Of a stretch of DNA of 64,000 bases, positions 30,450 to 43,616 are shown one piece after another (the stretch's first letter is position 1; every line of letters starts with the position of its first letter). The position numbers were made by a program, and so were the translations under genes. The stretch is from Osedax fenrisi. Lineage: Eukaryota > Annelida > Polychaeta > Sabellida > Siboglinidae. The notes below the pieces were generated by a model. It was not told where the DNA came from. It saw nothing but the letters and a program-made list of their open reading frames with translations, and made no database searches. The stretch is taken from contig OZ025243.1 in assembly GCA_964019155.1 (NCBI GenBank), forward strand, positions 26,540,944-26,604,943, written 5' to 3'.

Positions 30450-31388
30450 GGGGAAAGTCCCCGATTACCGACCCCCTCCTAATACCGACCCCCTCTCGTA
30501 TCTCAGTAACTATAAGAGATATCAAAAAATAATATATACATGAACTGTTAGTAATTTAATGATAAATATGAAAACGTATTTTGTTTTAAAAAATATTTAA
30601 TCCTACAATTGTTATTTGATAAAATGTAATATTCCGTTTTTACTTTTTAAATATTTGAATAATAACTTTTTTTAAATCATTGTAAATACTTTATTAATTA
30701 AAAGAAAACTTAATACTGCACATAATATTGTAGATCAATAAAATGTTTATAATTATTATAAAATAATTCAATTTGAATAACTATTAACCAAAATATCTTA
30801 ATTATAGCAACCCATATTATTTTCCTATTACCGACCCCCTAAATTACCCTAATACCGACCCCATGTGATTTATAATATCCAATCAAAATAGATTCGTATT
30901 TTAATTTAAAATATGTCGTAAGTTGTTTATGTATCATTGATATAGATTTAGGATTCATAATTCCAGTTGATTATATACATACTGATTAATAAATAAATAT
31001 TAAATAATAATATACAATATTTTAATATAATTACTATAAAGTTTAAATTTAAATTTAATATTACTATTAAAACATAAATTCAATACAAAATAAATTACGT
31101 CATGTTATAATTAATTATAGTTATGTATATCTACTCTTTTAATTGGATATTATAATACTACAATTATTTATACTACGATTATTTTAGGGGGTCGGTATTA
31201 GGCACATGTATCTGATTACCGACCCCCCTGTTTATTCTTGTAAATATAATTATATCAAAAATTTAAAATAGCCACTTTATTCCTTGCCATAATATTACCC
31301 TAATTACAAAATTTCAATTAAATATATTTAATATTGAATAAGTTATTACAAATAATCATTTAGGGGTCGGTAATCGGGGACTTTCCCC
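30450..31388 (+). mobile_element. TA-flanked MITE, copy A
   Basis: It is bounded by GGGGAAAGTCCCCGATTACC and its exact inverse, with TA on each side (30448-30449, 31389-31390), as in Tc1/mariner-type non-autonomous elements. The motif TACCGACCCC/GGGGTCGGTA occurs repeatedly, in clusters at both ends and in the middle (31190-31230). Length is 939 bp. There is no coding capacity. Confidence 0.85.
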
Positions 31389-31703
31389 TATATAATTATA
31401 TATATGTGATATTACTGTATTCATAATTTTCAATATTTCTCACGAACCAAATTGTATATATATATTATATATAATATATACAATTTGGTTCGTATAATTA
31501 CTATAGTAACCCAGATGTCCCGGGTTCGACTTCAGGGAGTTCTTATTGTTCTCTTGTGTTTATTAAGAACTTAATAAACGATACATTTAAACACAAGACA
31601 AATGTTACTATTTTTATTGTATTGTCCGGGGCCCCTCACAGTTATTTATAACATGTACAAGTCTATGACTTCTTCAGGGGTCCATTTAAATAATAATAAT
31701 ATT

Positions 31704-31739
<36 letters not shown>

Positions 31740-32925
31740 GAAAATTAAAAAGAAAGCTATACATAAATGACAGGAAGTTAATATTCTAAAGTGGACAATA
31801 ATACATGTATATATACGGCTAAATGTAAAAGAATTATTGGTATTACAATATATGGATATTAGTATAATATTGCTAAGAGATGTGTGTGATATATTCGTCA
31901 TAGTTTTAAAAATATATTTACGATTTAAGAAGTCGTTGAAAGGACAATTAAAATAATCTATTATAGCGAGAAAAGATATAAATTGACTTGAATCAGAAAC
32001 ACAACATTTGCAAATATAATATAATATTTGTGAGTGCTTTCTATAGATTATCCTAATCGAAATCCTATATCTCTTTCATAACTGATCCAAGAATAAATGC
32101 CACGAATATAATACGCATCGTTATGGCAATATACCATTGATAACAAAGCCAACCTATACACCACGACTATTGCATCTGGGTGAGAGAATACGTTTATAAA
32201 TACCGGTAATAAAGTAGATATCTAAGTTTCAGTCAAGTGAAAGATAGACAATACGGAGCTTGTAAGGACAATGTAAGAGCTATATATAGCCCTTACTATA
32301 GCCTTACTATAGGGCTATATACACCATGTAGGTGACAAGGTTATTTTAGTTGAGATAGCCTGGTGGAATTATCACGTGATACCAAATGATATAGGACATG
32401 TGTCCATGGACAAGTGTCCTACGGTACACTGGCTTAAACTGGCTATAGCACCAGTAGTATCATTGACCTAGATAGATGATGTATTGGAACTAAATAAGAA
32501 TATTGTATTATCGTAGTAAGCATATTATTCTGGATTTGATAGTTTATTTAGAAGATGATTTACATGTATACGTACACCTATAGGCGCATAGGAAGCGAAA
32601 TAGTTAACGTTGGTAATATTAGCACTGGTTGCGAGATCGGATATTGTAATTTACAATTATTGGCATATGATTACATTTAGGTATTTAATTTATTTAAATA
32701 TACTCTATAGAATATTTCACCAGAACATCATTTTATTAAACTTCATCAACAGAATAACTTCAAATATAATAGTGTATATACACTATTATATAAGATCACT
32801 TCTAAATAGTATTGTAAGACATATTTTATTGTTTGGCTAGAACTCGCGTTATACTACCTGTATGTAGGACGCCTTATAAGGTATAGTCAACAAGTCAACT
32901 ATAGTCAACTTGGTCATGTAGGTAG

Positions 32926-32977
<52 letters not shown>

Positions 32978-33015
32978 CTATCTAGTATACATAATATAAT
33001 AATGAGTATTAACTT
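31389..33015. other. No gene; palindromes and a possible retroelement scrap
   Basis: A near-perfect palindrome with arms ACGAACCAAATTGTATATAT lies at about 31441-31485. At 31510-31685 a sequence with CCCGGGTTCGACTTCAGGG (B-box-like), AATAAACG and CCCCTGAAGAAG (minus) may be a decayed retroelement, unclassified. A 230-bp open frame at 32610 has no recognisable features and is not called. Confidence 0.4.
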
Positions 33016-33017
33016 TA

Positions 33018-33987
33018 GGGGAAAGTCCCCGATTACCGACCCCTAAATGATTATTTGTATTTATAACTTATTCAATATTAAATATATTTATTTGAAATTT
33101 TGTAAATAGGGTAATATTATTGTAGTGAATAATGTGTCTATTTTTAATTTTTGATATAATTATATTTACAAGAATAAACAGGGGGTCGGTAATCGGATAC
33201 ATGTTCCTAATACCGACCCCCTTCCCCTATTACCGACCCCCTAAAATAATCGTGGTATACATACTTTTAGTATTATAATATCCAATCAACATAGTAGATA
33301 TTAATAAATATAATTAATTATAACATGCACGCAATTATTTTTTATTGAATTTATGTTTTAATAGTAATATTAAATTTAAATTTAAAATTTATAGTAATTA
33401 TATTAAAATAGTATATATTATTATTTAATATTTAGTTATTAAACAGTATGTATATAATATAATGGAATCATGAATCCTTAATCTATATCAATGATAAACA
33501 AACAACTTATGACATATTTTAAAGTAAAATACTGATCTATTTTGATTGGATATTATAAATCATATGGTGGTCGGTATTAGGGTAATTTAGGGTGTCGGTA
33601 TTAGGAAAATCATATGGGTTGCTATAATTAAGATATTTTGGTTAATAGTTATTCAAATTGAATTATTTTTATAATAATTATAAACATTTTATTGATCTAC
33701 AATATTATGTGCAGTATTAAGTTTTCTTTTAATTAATAAAGTATTTACAATGATTTAAAAAAAGTTATTATTCAAATATTTAAAAATTAAAAACGGAATA
33801 TTACATTTTATCAAATAACAATTGTAGGATTAAATATTTGTTAAAACAAAATACTTATTCATATGTAACATTAAATTACTAACAGTTCGTGTATATATTA
33901 TTTTTTGATATCTCTTATAGTTACTGAGATACGAGAGGGGGTCGGTATTATAATATAGGAGGGGGTCGGTAATCGGGGACTTTCCCC
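33018..33987 (-). mobile_element. TA-flanked MITE, copy B (inverted)
   Basis: Same ends and same interior as copy A but in reverse orientation (the TTACTGAGATACGAGAGGGG block is at the right), flanked by TA (33016-33017, 33988-33989). Length is 970 bp. With copy A it forms a 0.95-kb-arm inverted repeat around a 1.6-kb spacer. Confidence 0.85.
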
Positions 33988-34726
33988 TAATTAAAATTAA
34001 TGATATTTGAATATCTGTCGTATATTAGTATTATTGGTTATTAGTATTTACAGCTGTCAATATAACAATTATGCGAATTATCAGTACAATAATGATATTA
34101 CTATTACTATTTTTAGCATTATCATTATATTAATTTGTATTCTATATATATAGAATATATATTGTTATTTTGGTTATCATGTTTCATAAATATGGTTTTT
34201 ATTAAATTAATAAATTACTTTGATATTTAAATTGATAAATATACTATAAACAGTAAAGCATATTATAATATGCTTTAGATTTTATAATGTAATACGATTT
34301 GTAATATACTTATATACGTAGGAATAACATTATATTAATACATATTAATTTATAAAATATATATATATAATTAAAGCCAATGAAATCTCTTTTAAGTAGT
34401 CTAATAAACATATAAAGATAGAAAATTGCATATTATTAAAATAATAAATAATATTGCCTATTCTTAAAGTTAGTAATTAATTTCTAAAACGTATTTTACT
34501 TTTTAGTATACATTTGTATCTTTAAAATTATTTTAAAATATATTCATTGCATTATATTAATCATACTTTCAGTACAAATAATTAACTAATTTGTATATTA
34601 ATTACAACCTTTATCTTTAATAATTAGAGAGTTTATATAATTAATATTTTATAGTTATATATAACTGAATATATATATATATATATTCATTATATTTAAA
34701 TTGTGGTTAGTTATCATTTAAATATT

Positions 34727-34757
<31 letters not shown>

Positions 34758-35218
34758 GTATTTCATTATAACATAAATATATAAAAACTTATAACATAAA
34801 TAAATGATATTAATTGTTAATGGATTAATGGATTTTATTTTATCAATTTTAATTTCTGAAAACAGTTAGGTATATACAAATATAATAATTGTAAAACAAT
34901 TAGGTGAATGTAGTTTGATATACAACTAATTAATAATATTAATAAGATGTAGTACATGAAGTAAACATCTATTTGCAACGAATCATGAACTGTTCCTGGT
35001 TTGCATTCAGTTTCCTATTAATATATTCGATGTTATATAATAGTTTATTATACCTAATTATATATAAAATATAACAAAAATCGACTGTTGATATTTAAAA
35101 TATAAAACTATAGTTTTATATATATATATATATATACAATTATAGATTATATAATACGTTAAACTATAAATTACATAATAATACAAACATTAAACATACA
35201 TTGTTCAATGTCCACAGT
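33988..35218. other. No gene; AT-rich
   Basis: Nothing supportable; homopolymer- and TA-rich sequence only. Confidence 0.5.
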
Positions 35219-35317
35219 TCAGAAACCACCACAACAAGATTGATTACAGGTTATTAACAATAGTACCATAACTGTCCAATACGCTAGCGCAATGTGGGCC
35301 AGTTCTCGCTTGTCCAT
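35219..35317 (-). CDS. Candidate 32-residue microprotein or first exon
   Basis: A GC-richer island in AT-rich DNA. The frame begins MDKRELAHIALAYWTVM, continues with a leucine/isoleucine-rich membrane-like stretch (VLLLIT), and ends CNQSCCGGF before a stop. Charged N-terminus, one hydrophobic helix and a Cys-rich end fit a small membrane or secreted peptide. It could instead be a signal-peptide exon, since a GTAATC donor-like site follows LLLIT. I recognise no family and cannot assess conservation. Confidence 0.35.
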   Translation of the reverse strand: MDKRELAHIALAYWTVMVLLLITCNQSCCGGF

Positions 35318-36375
35318 TTCCGGAATATTCTTCACACCGATATTATGTATTATATTGATAACGATGTAACAATGTAGCCTATTATGTTATATCTTAAATA
35401 GTAAAGTTGAATTAATAAATATGATAATATATGTATCATGCCGTAATTTATTGTATTTAAGGGTAGGAGTTAGGTCGCGGTGTTACATTTACATTCTAGG
35501 GAATTAGATGTCTACTAGAATACCGGTAGCTTTTTAGATAGTGTAAACAATAATATTTTTAATTTTGATTACCTAGATAACATTCATATATATTGCTAGT
35601 ATGTCATTATTATAATAATAGAGATAATATTGGTAATACAAAGTAGTTTTAGTAAATTTGTACTGACAAATAATAAAATATATATTTGTGTCCCTATTTT
35701 TGAAACATAATATTATTTATACAGTAGGTATAATGTACCTATCTATGTACCTATCTACCATTTTTATTACATTATAAAATAGTTCAACTTTGTATTATCT
35801 ATATATTATGTATATGCTTTGAAAATTTTATAAAGATTCATCAAAGAAAACAAAATCTATTAGGTTTTAGATATAGCATATAAATGGAAAAATATAAGAC
35901 AAGCTTCTAAGTTATTTAATTGTATATGTACGAATTATAATAATGGGTATATTAAAAAGTGGATATATAATGAGTTAAAACTAACAATATTGTGTGTGTG
36001 TTATGTAGATAATATATATATATATAAATTACTATATATAATTTTCTAATATATAATAGTAAGTATAAGGTATATATATATATATAATTGAAATGTACTC
36101 AAATGTATTTAAAATCAGTAGTTTCACACCAGGCGTATGTTTATAATGTATACTTGATGCAGTTACAGTTACTTTTCAATGAAATATAATACATCGTTTC
36201 AGAGATACATAATTATAGTTGCATATTTTATTTGCATATTTTTGTTGATAAAACGAACGAACCTTTAATGTAGATACACATATTACGATATTATGATGTA
36301 ATAATAATTAACCAGTATAACAATAATGTAACGAGAGTATAAACTAAATATAATATGTGAAACCTTTCTTTTCAG

Positions 36376-36554
36376 CAAAAGTTAGGCCTGTGTTGTGCAG
36401 ACTTTCTCCTCGGTGGGTAAACATTCGCGACAGACTGGACACACGGGTCTTGCTATGGCCATTAGCCGGATATAGCGGGGATGATATCCGAGTTAATTCC
36501 GTAGTAGAAGATGAGTGGCCCATAGTTTATACTGCATGGCAGGCATGCTTATAA
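36376..36554 (+). CDS. Candidate 3'-terminal exon of a host gene
   Basis: A strong acceptor (CCTTTCTTTTCAG, ending 36375) precedes a 179-nt GC-richer open stretch ending in TAA. The encoded segment includes VRPVLCRLSPRWVNIRDRL and EDEWPIVYTAWQACL, a composition unlike random AT-rich frames. The reading phase needs one base from the upstream exon, which I could not find. An internal GTGGGTAAAC might serve as an alternative donor. Confidence 0.35.
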
Positions 36555-36686
36555 GCAACTATAGGTACATATAGGTATTAATACTTATGAAATGAAATTC
36601 GCAGATTTATCATTATAATATTAATTCCAGTCCGCAAATATACGAAAAAATGTATATAATAAAATAATAATTGAAGTTTATTAAAC

Positions 36687-36727
<41 letters not shown>

Positions 36728-37012
36728 AATGTTTAAACTATTTAATTAATAATTATCAAATTAGTTGATACGATTGATTATTCAAAATATAGTTATATGC
36801 TATTATATATATACTTTTACATAATGAAATTTTATCTTTTACAACACCAGACTATAGTATACATAATACAACATACTAGTTATGATTTACACTACGTAGT
36901 GGATCTGTTACCATTAAAATGTAACATTAATCACTGTGTATACGTTTATATAATACTTGTAGAGTTGAAGGTTCAAAGGTTAACCTTTATAATCGATGTC
37001 TGCATGTTTCAG

Positions 37013-37108
37013 CATCTGCCGAGGTTCCGCTTTAGTTCAGTCAGATACGTGGCTTGTTCTCGCGAAACTCCTCCACGCCATAGTATACTATATTACCCTA
37101 TAGGGTAA
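37013..37108 (+). CDS. Candidate alternative 3' exon
   Basis: The acceptor-like TGCATGTTTCAG is followed by HLPRFRFSSVRYVACSRETP and a stop. It lies 0.46 kb beyond the previous candidate on the same strand. It could be an alternative terminal exon; support is weak. Confidence 0.22.
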   Translation, partial: HLPRFRFSSVRYVACSRETPPRHSILYYPIG

Positions 37109-37177
37109 TGTATACGTAGTATATCCTTCACACTCCTGGTAGATAAACACGTATAAGTATAGTATAATTATAGTATA

Positions 37178-37228
<51 letters not shown>

Positions 37229-37847
37229 TATAGATTATATAATATAGTAATACAATAGTATTCATGTTTCGATATAGTATTACAGAACATTGATATCCCA
37301 CAGTTTACTATTACAACATACGGTAATGTATTTATAGACCATGTCATAACGTAATATCTATAGTAGGACATTATATATTTAGAACAAGCATGATGTATGA
37401 TACAGTTATAGCTTAATTATGTCGGTTTTAAAGCTTTTTATTATTATGTGGGTTTAATATTTTACCTATATATGCATAAGCATACTTATATTTTTTAGAT
37501 ACACTAAATCATCTATATTATCTATGAATGCATTGATACCTTATCTACGTTTGCTACGGATAAGAATCAACTATACACATATATTTGGAGATGCTAGTAT
37601 AATATATACTATTATAATATTACATATATACATATAATAGCTGCTATAGCAATACCTGAATATCACTAGTGATTGTATTATAAGTATTGCCGAATAGATA
37701 ACGATATTATAATAGTGTTGTAGTATACTATTGTATTATAAAGTATTATACTACTAGTATATATTATATTATAATGTATTATATATAATACATAGTATTG
37801 CCATAATATATATATGAATATATAATATAATTTATAATTAACTATAG

Positions 37848-37884
<37 letters not shown>

Positions 37885-38008
37885 ATATATCATTATAATA
37901 GTAGCTAATATAGTATACTATAGTGTATACACTATAGTACACGCCTTATAAGGCAGTATAGTTACAATTAAAATTATACTAACTCTAGTCATTTTTACAT
38001 AACTAGTA

Positions 38009-38080
38009 ATGTCCTCCGCATGTCCTCAATACCGACGCTACGCCGAACACGTCCGCTACTTTAATTGTAAACTGAAATAG
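38009..38080 (+). CDS. Candidate short exon or smORF (23 residues)
   Basis: The ATG follows an acceptor-like TTTTTACATAACTAG. The peptide contains CPQYRRYAEHVRYFNCKLK, well above local GC content. Function unknown. Confidence 0.22.
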   Translation: MSSACPQYRRYAEHVRYFNCKLK

Positions 38081-38272
38081 AGAAGACAAGGAATTACGTT
38101 CATTATAAGTAGGCCGAACATACAGTTATAGGTATCGTCTGTTGATAACTCGCCTGATCGTAACTCGGCTATCCAATAGGGTATATTTATATATAGGCCT
38201 GTATTATAATTTAGAGTATATACTATATATGCTTATATTAGAATTTAGATTATATAAGTCATTTATCATATA

Positions 38273-38306
<34 letters not shown>

Positions 38307-38320
38307 AATTTAATCTTACA

Positions 38321-38872
38321 CTGCCTGTGTGGCTCAGTGGCTAAGGCGTCAGACACACAAGCAATAGGACACGGGTTCGAGCCTCGTCCGGACCATTAAT
38401 TTATTTTATAAAATGGGTCTTAAAATATTATTTAGAAGTGATCTTATATAATTGTGTATAAATAAATGATCGGCTCTCGTTAAAACCATGGATGCCTTAA
38501 CTCATTCTACGCTGGAGGCGAGGAGCAGCGGACTAGACCGTGCGCTGTAGTCGTACCACAACACGACAAATAATTAAATTATAATATCATAGTTACGTAT
38601 TTTTAATATCAAAGAAAAATATTATATTTATGTGATAATTGTATAGATTAAAATGCTTTACACAATAAATAAGATACTTTAAGAGCATTATATTCTACAT
38701 TTGTAAATAAATACACTTAATTGACACTTTTCATAATTAATTATTTAATTATTAACATGAGAGCGGCTTCGAAGGGACATTAGAGCCATATATATGGTTA
38801 TAAATGAAAACTTCATCTAAGTTCCTGGATGAGATGAAAGGACTCCACCAAATAAAAATAACAATAACAATA
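38321..38872 (+). mobile_element. tRNA-derived SINE, copy 2, with a 250-bp insertion
   Basis: The head has the A-box TGGCTCAGTGGC and B-box GGTTCGAGCCT; body and tail match copy 1. Between CCTTAAC and ATGAGAGCGG the SINE is opened by 38502-38751. Without the insertion and one TTAAC the SINE is about 297 bp, the same as copy 1. Confidence 0.9.
38502..38751 (+). mobile_element. 250-bp insertion with TTAAC duplication, retrocopy-like
   Basis: Flanked by TTAAC (38497-38501, 38752-38756). The first 72 nt are GC-rich and read in frame SFYAGGEEQRTRPCAVVVPQ then HDK and TAA; the remaining 175 nt is AT-rich with two AATAAA motifs. That profile, a coding end plus 3' UTR, fits a 5'-truncated retrocopy of an mRNA, or the 3' end of an unknown retroelement. 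No poly(A) run remains and no terminal inverted repeat is visible. Confidence 0.5.
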
Positions 38873-39298
38873 TATATATATATATGTAGAGGTATTAATA
38901 TAGTATACGTATTAATTTATCGTATATGCATGTACAATAATTATGAAAAGTGTCGAGTGTATATTCTTACATTCAGAATATATATTATAACACGTGAACT
39001 AATTATTGTGAAATACACACGTGTGTGTCAAGTGGTAATGTTATGTGTAGATCACGTGATACTGAGAACGGCTTACCACGGCAATATATGTGTTATTAAA
39101 GAGAGCTATAGCGCTAACGTCTATATTTATAATAGATTCGTAAGTATTTAATTAATATTAAATTAAATTAAAATATTTTCTAAATTATATTCATTTGGTA
39201 GTGCTTAGGTGTATAAGTTTTACATTAATCGTGAAGAGTAATGTAATAATATATTTATTTTTTTATATTTATATATACTTTATATAATTTATATTAAT

Positions 39299-39346
<48 letters not shown>

Positions 39347-39349
<3 letters not shown>

Positions 39350-39851
39350 TAGAAGCTCGGTAACCCAACATGCCTATAACTCAACATTGCCGATAACTCA
39401 ACATCCAAAAAATATTTGGTTGGATTCGTATATTTTACATGTTAACAAAAACCCTATTACTCAACAAATATAACTCAACATACATATAACTCAACATCGT
39501 TTTTATAATACATTACTCATATTATAAATACGTTTAACAATCATTTTGATAAAAATGTAATACAATCAAAAATGAATAATTACTTTAATAAAAAATGAAT
39601 ATAGTACTATTCCCAAGAAATCCTTGCTATTCCTATGACTTTTTATTTATTATAATTTTTTTTTAGAACAATATACAATCTATAAACTTAATAATAATCA
39701 TAAACCATCATTAGGAGTAATATACTATTAGTAGCGTAACAAATATACCATTATAAATAAAAATAAATTTGTACATCCGATAACTCAACATACTCGCTAA
39801 CTCAACATGAAAACTCCGTCCCGTCAATGTTGAGTTATCGAGCTTTGACTG
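39347..39851. mobile_element. pogo/Tigger-like MITE
   Basis: The ends are CAGTAGAAGCTCGGTAACCC and (complement) CAGTCAAAGCTCGATAACTC, flanked by TA on both sides. ATAACTCAACAT is repeated many times near both ends. CAGT...AAGCTCG-x-TAAC is characteristic of pogo/Tigger elements of the Tc1/mariner superfamily. There is no transposase frame in the 505 bp. Confidence 0.8.
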
Positions 39852-40497
39852 TATATATATATATTGTATATAGTATATACTATATACTACATAATTAATA
39901 ATGAATATATGCTAGTACAATATTATGTAAATTTAACCAAATTTATAAAAATAAGTCAAAATATATAAAAAGATATATAACAAAACAATAAATAATAATA
40001 TATTATAAATTATAGTTTATAATCAAATATTTAGTATATGGTTATATATATATTAGGATATATTTATATATTTACAAATATATTTATATATATTTAGCAG
40101 ACAATTAGAATTCGAATATTATTAACAACAATAATCAGAATTCAGCGCAAAGATATGCGGATGAGCATTATATAAACCGGCTAAACCAGCTAAACCCGCT
40201 TTAACACTTGATGCTGACATCGCACACATTTATAACTAAACAATATAATCCGTATCGAAATACGACAAATGCATACACAACGAAGTGTCCTTAATAATAA
40301 TTATACATATATACAATTGTATATATATATATATATATATATATAAATTGTACTAAGCATAATATTTTGAAATACAACTAAACAATCCGTAAATATACAT
40401 AAATGTGTTACTAATGTTTTACTGTTTTAAAAGTAAATTTTGAATATCCATATCCAATTGATGATATCTATAGATAATATATATTGGATATGCATAC

Positions 40498-40573
<76 letters not shown>

Positions 40574-41099
40574 ACATGTATATTATTTATATTTTAAATA
40601 TATACTATTAAATCATTATCTCATACTAGTATCCTCATTATATACTTATCTATAGATGCCTTATACATGCCATACATGTACAATTTAATCTAACCGAAAG
40701 TTCAAATGTTGGAGGGGGTTCCGATGTTAGTACGATCAAGTAACAGGCTATACTGTTACGTAACGATAGAATGACGTAACAGATGACATCGATTGTGACG
40801 TAATAGTGACACTAAGGTGTCATCGTAGCGATGTGACGGTACACGAGGTAACAACACGTTGATTGCAAACCGTTCTCTTTCTAATAATGCTATTGTATAT
40901 CACCTACAACTATCGTTACCACCTTATAAATACACAATAGTTATGCAATAGTCTAATATATACACACTACAATGATAGGTGTAAATTACATAATACACAA
41001 TTTAATAATAAAATAATACATATATTTTTGTATCTAGAAATTACAATAACAGATTTCTGTGAATAATTAATTTTATATGGATAGGGACGATCCAGATAG

Positions 41100-41142
<43 letters not shown>

Positions 41143-41483
41143 ATTTTATAAATTCGTGATAGATGCATGATGTAATATATATATATGTAGTAATAAACAT
41201 AATGTAAACATATTAAATATTAAATATGTTTATACAAAATAATACATATATTTCACATAAGAATATCGTCCTTCATAATAAAAACATTAACCTATATATA
41301 TATGTTTTACAGAATATATATATTTAAAAGCTTATATATTTCATTATATATAATCATCTATAGATGATTAAGGAGTTTAGGAGTTTAAGGAAATAACACA
41401 TTTAAGAATCTTCATAGGCTAATTAAATAATGATTTATGCTAACATAGAATATTCCAATTTTAATATATACACATTTATATAC

Positions 41484-41551
<68 letters not shown>

Positions 41552-42123
41552 AGCAATGAAGGACTGCACATATATGTATTATTAATATAAACTACTAATA
41601 TATAATAACATATAAAGTATTTTTTATAAAAACTAAGAGGTATATCAAGATCTAAGTACAAATTTAACCTATATATTATAAATATAGTTATACATATATC
41701 AATGCAGTCTGTAGTATATAACACTCCTCTATATCACTTATTATTGTTGTCCATGTTATCTTCAATGTATTCAATGTTATTATTAAATTGTTATCGTATT
41801 ATTATTCTGTTCCCGCACGAGCGTAGGTGTATACATTACCTTATTGTAGTGCTTAGTTAATAAACTCTCTGTAATCAATGTGTTGCCTCGTGTAGCATCA
41901 CCTCGCTAAGCTGACAAGTTAACGTCACACGTATATTTATAAGTGTAGATATTACACTAATTAGTGGTATACACCATATATGTGGTTCTTTAATACAAAA
42001 TGTATGTACTTATGAGTCATACGTTATGAGTCCCAAGTTATGCCCATATATGGGCTTGCACATTAAATATAATACTCATAGAATGATGTCAACATGGATA
42101 ACGTAATATAATGTATCATATAT

Positions 42124-42174
<51 letters not shown>

Positions 42175-42538
42175 TATACTTAATATACATGTTTATAAAA
42201 CGCTTATAAAAATATACGTTATTTTTTCAGTACAAGTTCAATAAAACCAAATATAAAGTTAAAATATGTACAAATATATATATACCAAAACCATAAACCA
42301 TAATATATTATAATATAATATTATAGTTACATATTGGGAATTATTTACATATATATATATATATACAAATATATATATATATATATATAAATGTATTATT
42401 AAATTATTATATCGTATTCGTACTAATATTGGATATCCCTAATCACAGGCGTGTCATACATGTTGAATACGAGGTGGTCGACAGTTATAATGTTGGACAC
42501 GGATTCTATTTCAGTATAATCATGTAGCCAGACAAAGC

Positions 42539-42589
<51 letters not shown>

Positions 42590-42750
42590 TAATGATGTGA
42601 TTATTATGGTACACTATTTTAATGTCATGAATATATTATATAATATAAACTTGTAGTTCATATACAGTCCAAGCTAAGGAGGGTTTGTTATATAAATATA
42701 TATTTAGAAATATAAGGTACGCACATGGTAAGTTTAATAATTAGTATATA
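39852..42750. other. No gene; TA tracts, a GC-richer patch
   Basis: (TA)n tracts at 40501-40568, 41101-41139, 41488-41547 and 42127-42171. A GC-richer patch at 40700-40890 has several TGACGTAA/TTACGTAA words. At 41800-41950 TTAATAAACTCTCTG and the following GC-richer sequence resemble an LTR R-U5 region, but no partner or boundary was found. Confidence 0.4.
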
Positions 42751-42753
42751 ATT

Positions 42754-42831
42754 ATTATGCTACAACCAACTCTCTATGAATTGTTTCATTTTAAAATGAA
42801 ACAATTCATAGAGAGTTGATTGTATCATAAT
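42754..42831. repeat. 78-bp palindrome with no loop
   Basis: The left arm (42754-42792) and right arm (42793-42831) are inverted copies with two mismatches in 39 bp and no spacer; the centre is CATTTTAAAATG. Weaker pairing extends a few bases on each side. Confidence 0.95.
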
Positions 42832-43478
42832 AATGATATACATGATGGTTTATCATATACATATTAATAGTGTATTTAATATTATCGATAATACCATTAT
42901 GGGATGAGTTTTTGTAGAGTATGGAAAAATTATCAAATTTAACAATCAACAATACATATTATTAATATTTTATTTTCATGAGAACACATTACGCATTTAT
43001 CAATATAAATATTAAATTAAAATGTCTTATTTATAGGTAATAATATTGATGTTTAGTAACTTTTTATTATTTACTGAAAATTTGAATTAATTTTATGAAG
43101 TATTAACAAAGTAGTAGACTTTTAAGAAATATATTTTTCAAAACAATTGGTATACCAATTATAATGTATTACTTGAATGAATATTCAGTATACATTCAAA
43201 AGTATGTAAATATATTTATCAATATTAAGTGTTAATTTGTTTATTTCTAACCAAAGTGATAATTTTTTAATTCACTATTCATTAACTCATTTATATATAT
43301 TATATACTATATAGTAATATTAATCGTTTCAATACATCTGCAAGAGCATATACAGTATACATATATGTTCTAAACCCATTCGTATACATCATATGCTTGA
43401 TCAATTATCACGTATTTGTTTTTAAAATCAACAAACGAAATTGAATATTTTTTTTCGAAATATTTAGCAATTTGTGGT

Positions 43479-43518
<40 letters not shown>

Positions 43519-43570
43519 TATATACCCGTATACGAGCCTACAATTTAACATATCCCTCTCTCTATAAATA

Positions 43571-43616
<46 letters not shown>

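Noticed and set aside
38321..38400. Functional tRNA gene
   Set aside because: The A- and B-boxes are present but the same head recurs with a common non-tRNA body, and I cannot fold a clean anticodon arm; it is a SINE head.
41800..41960. Solo LTR
   Set aside because: AATAAA and GC-richer flank resemble R-U5, but no TG...CA borders or target duplication could be found.
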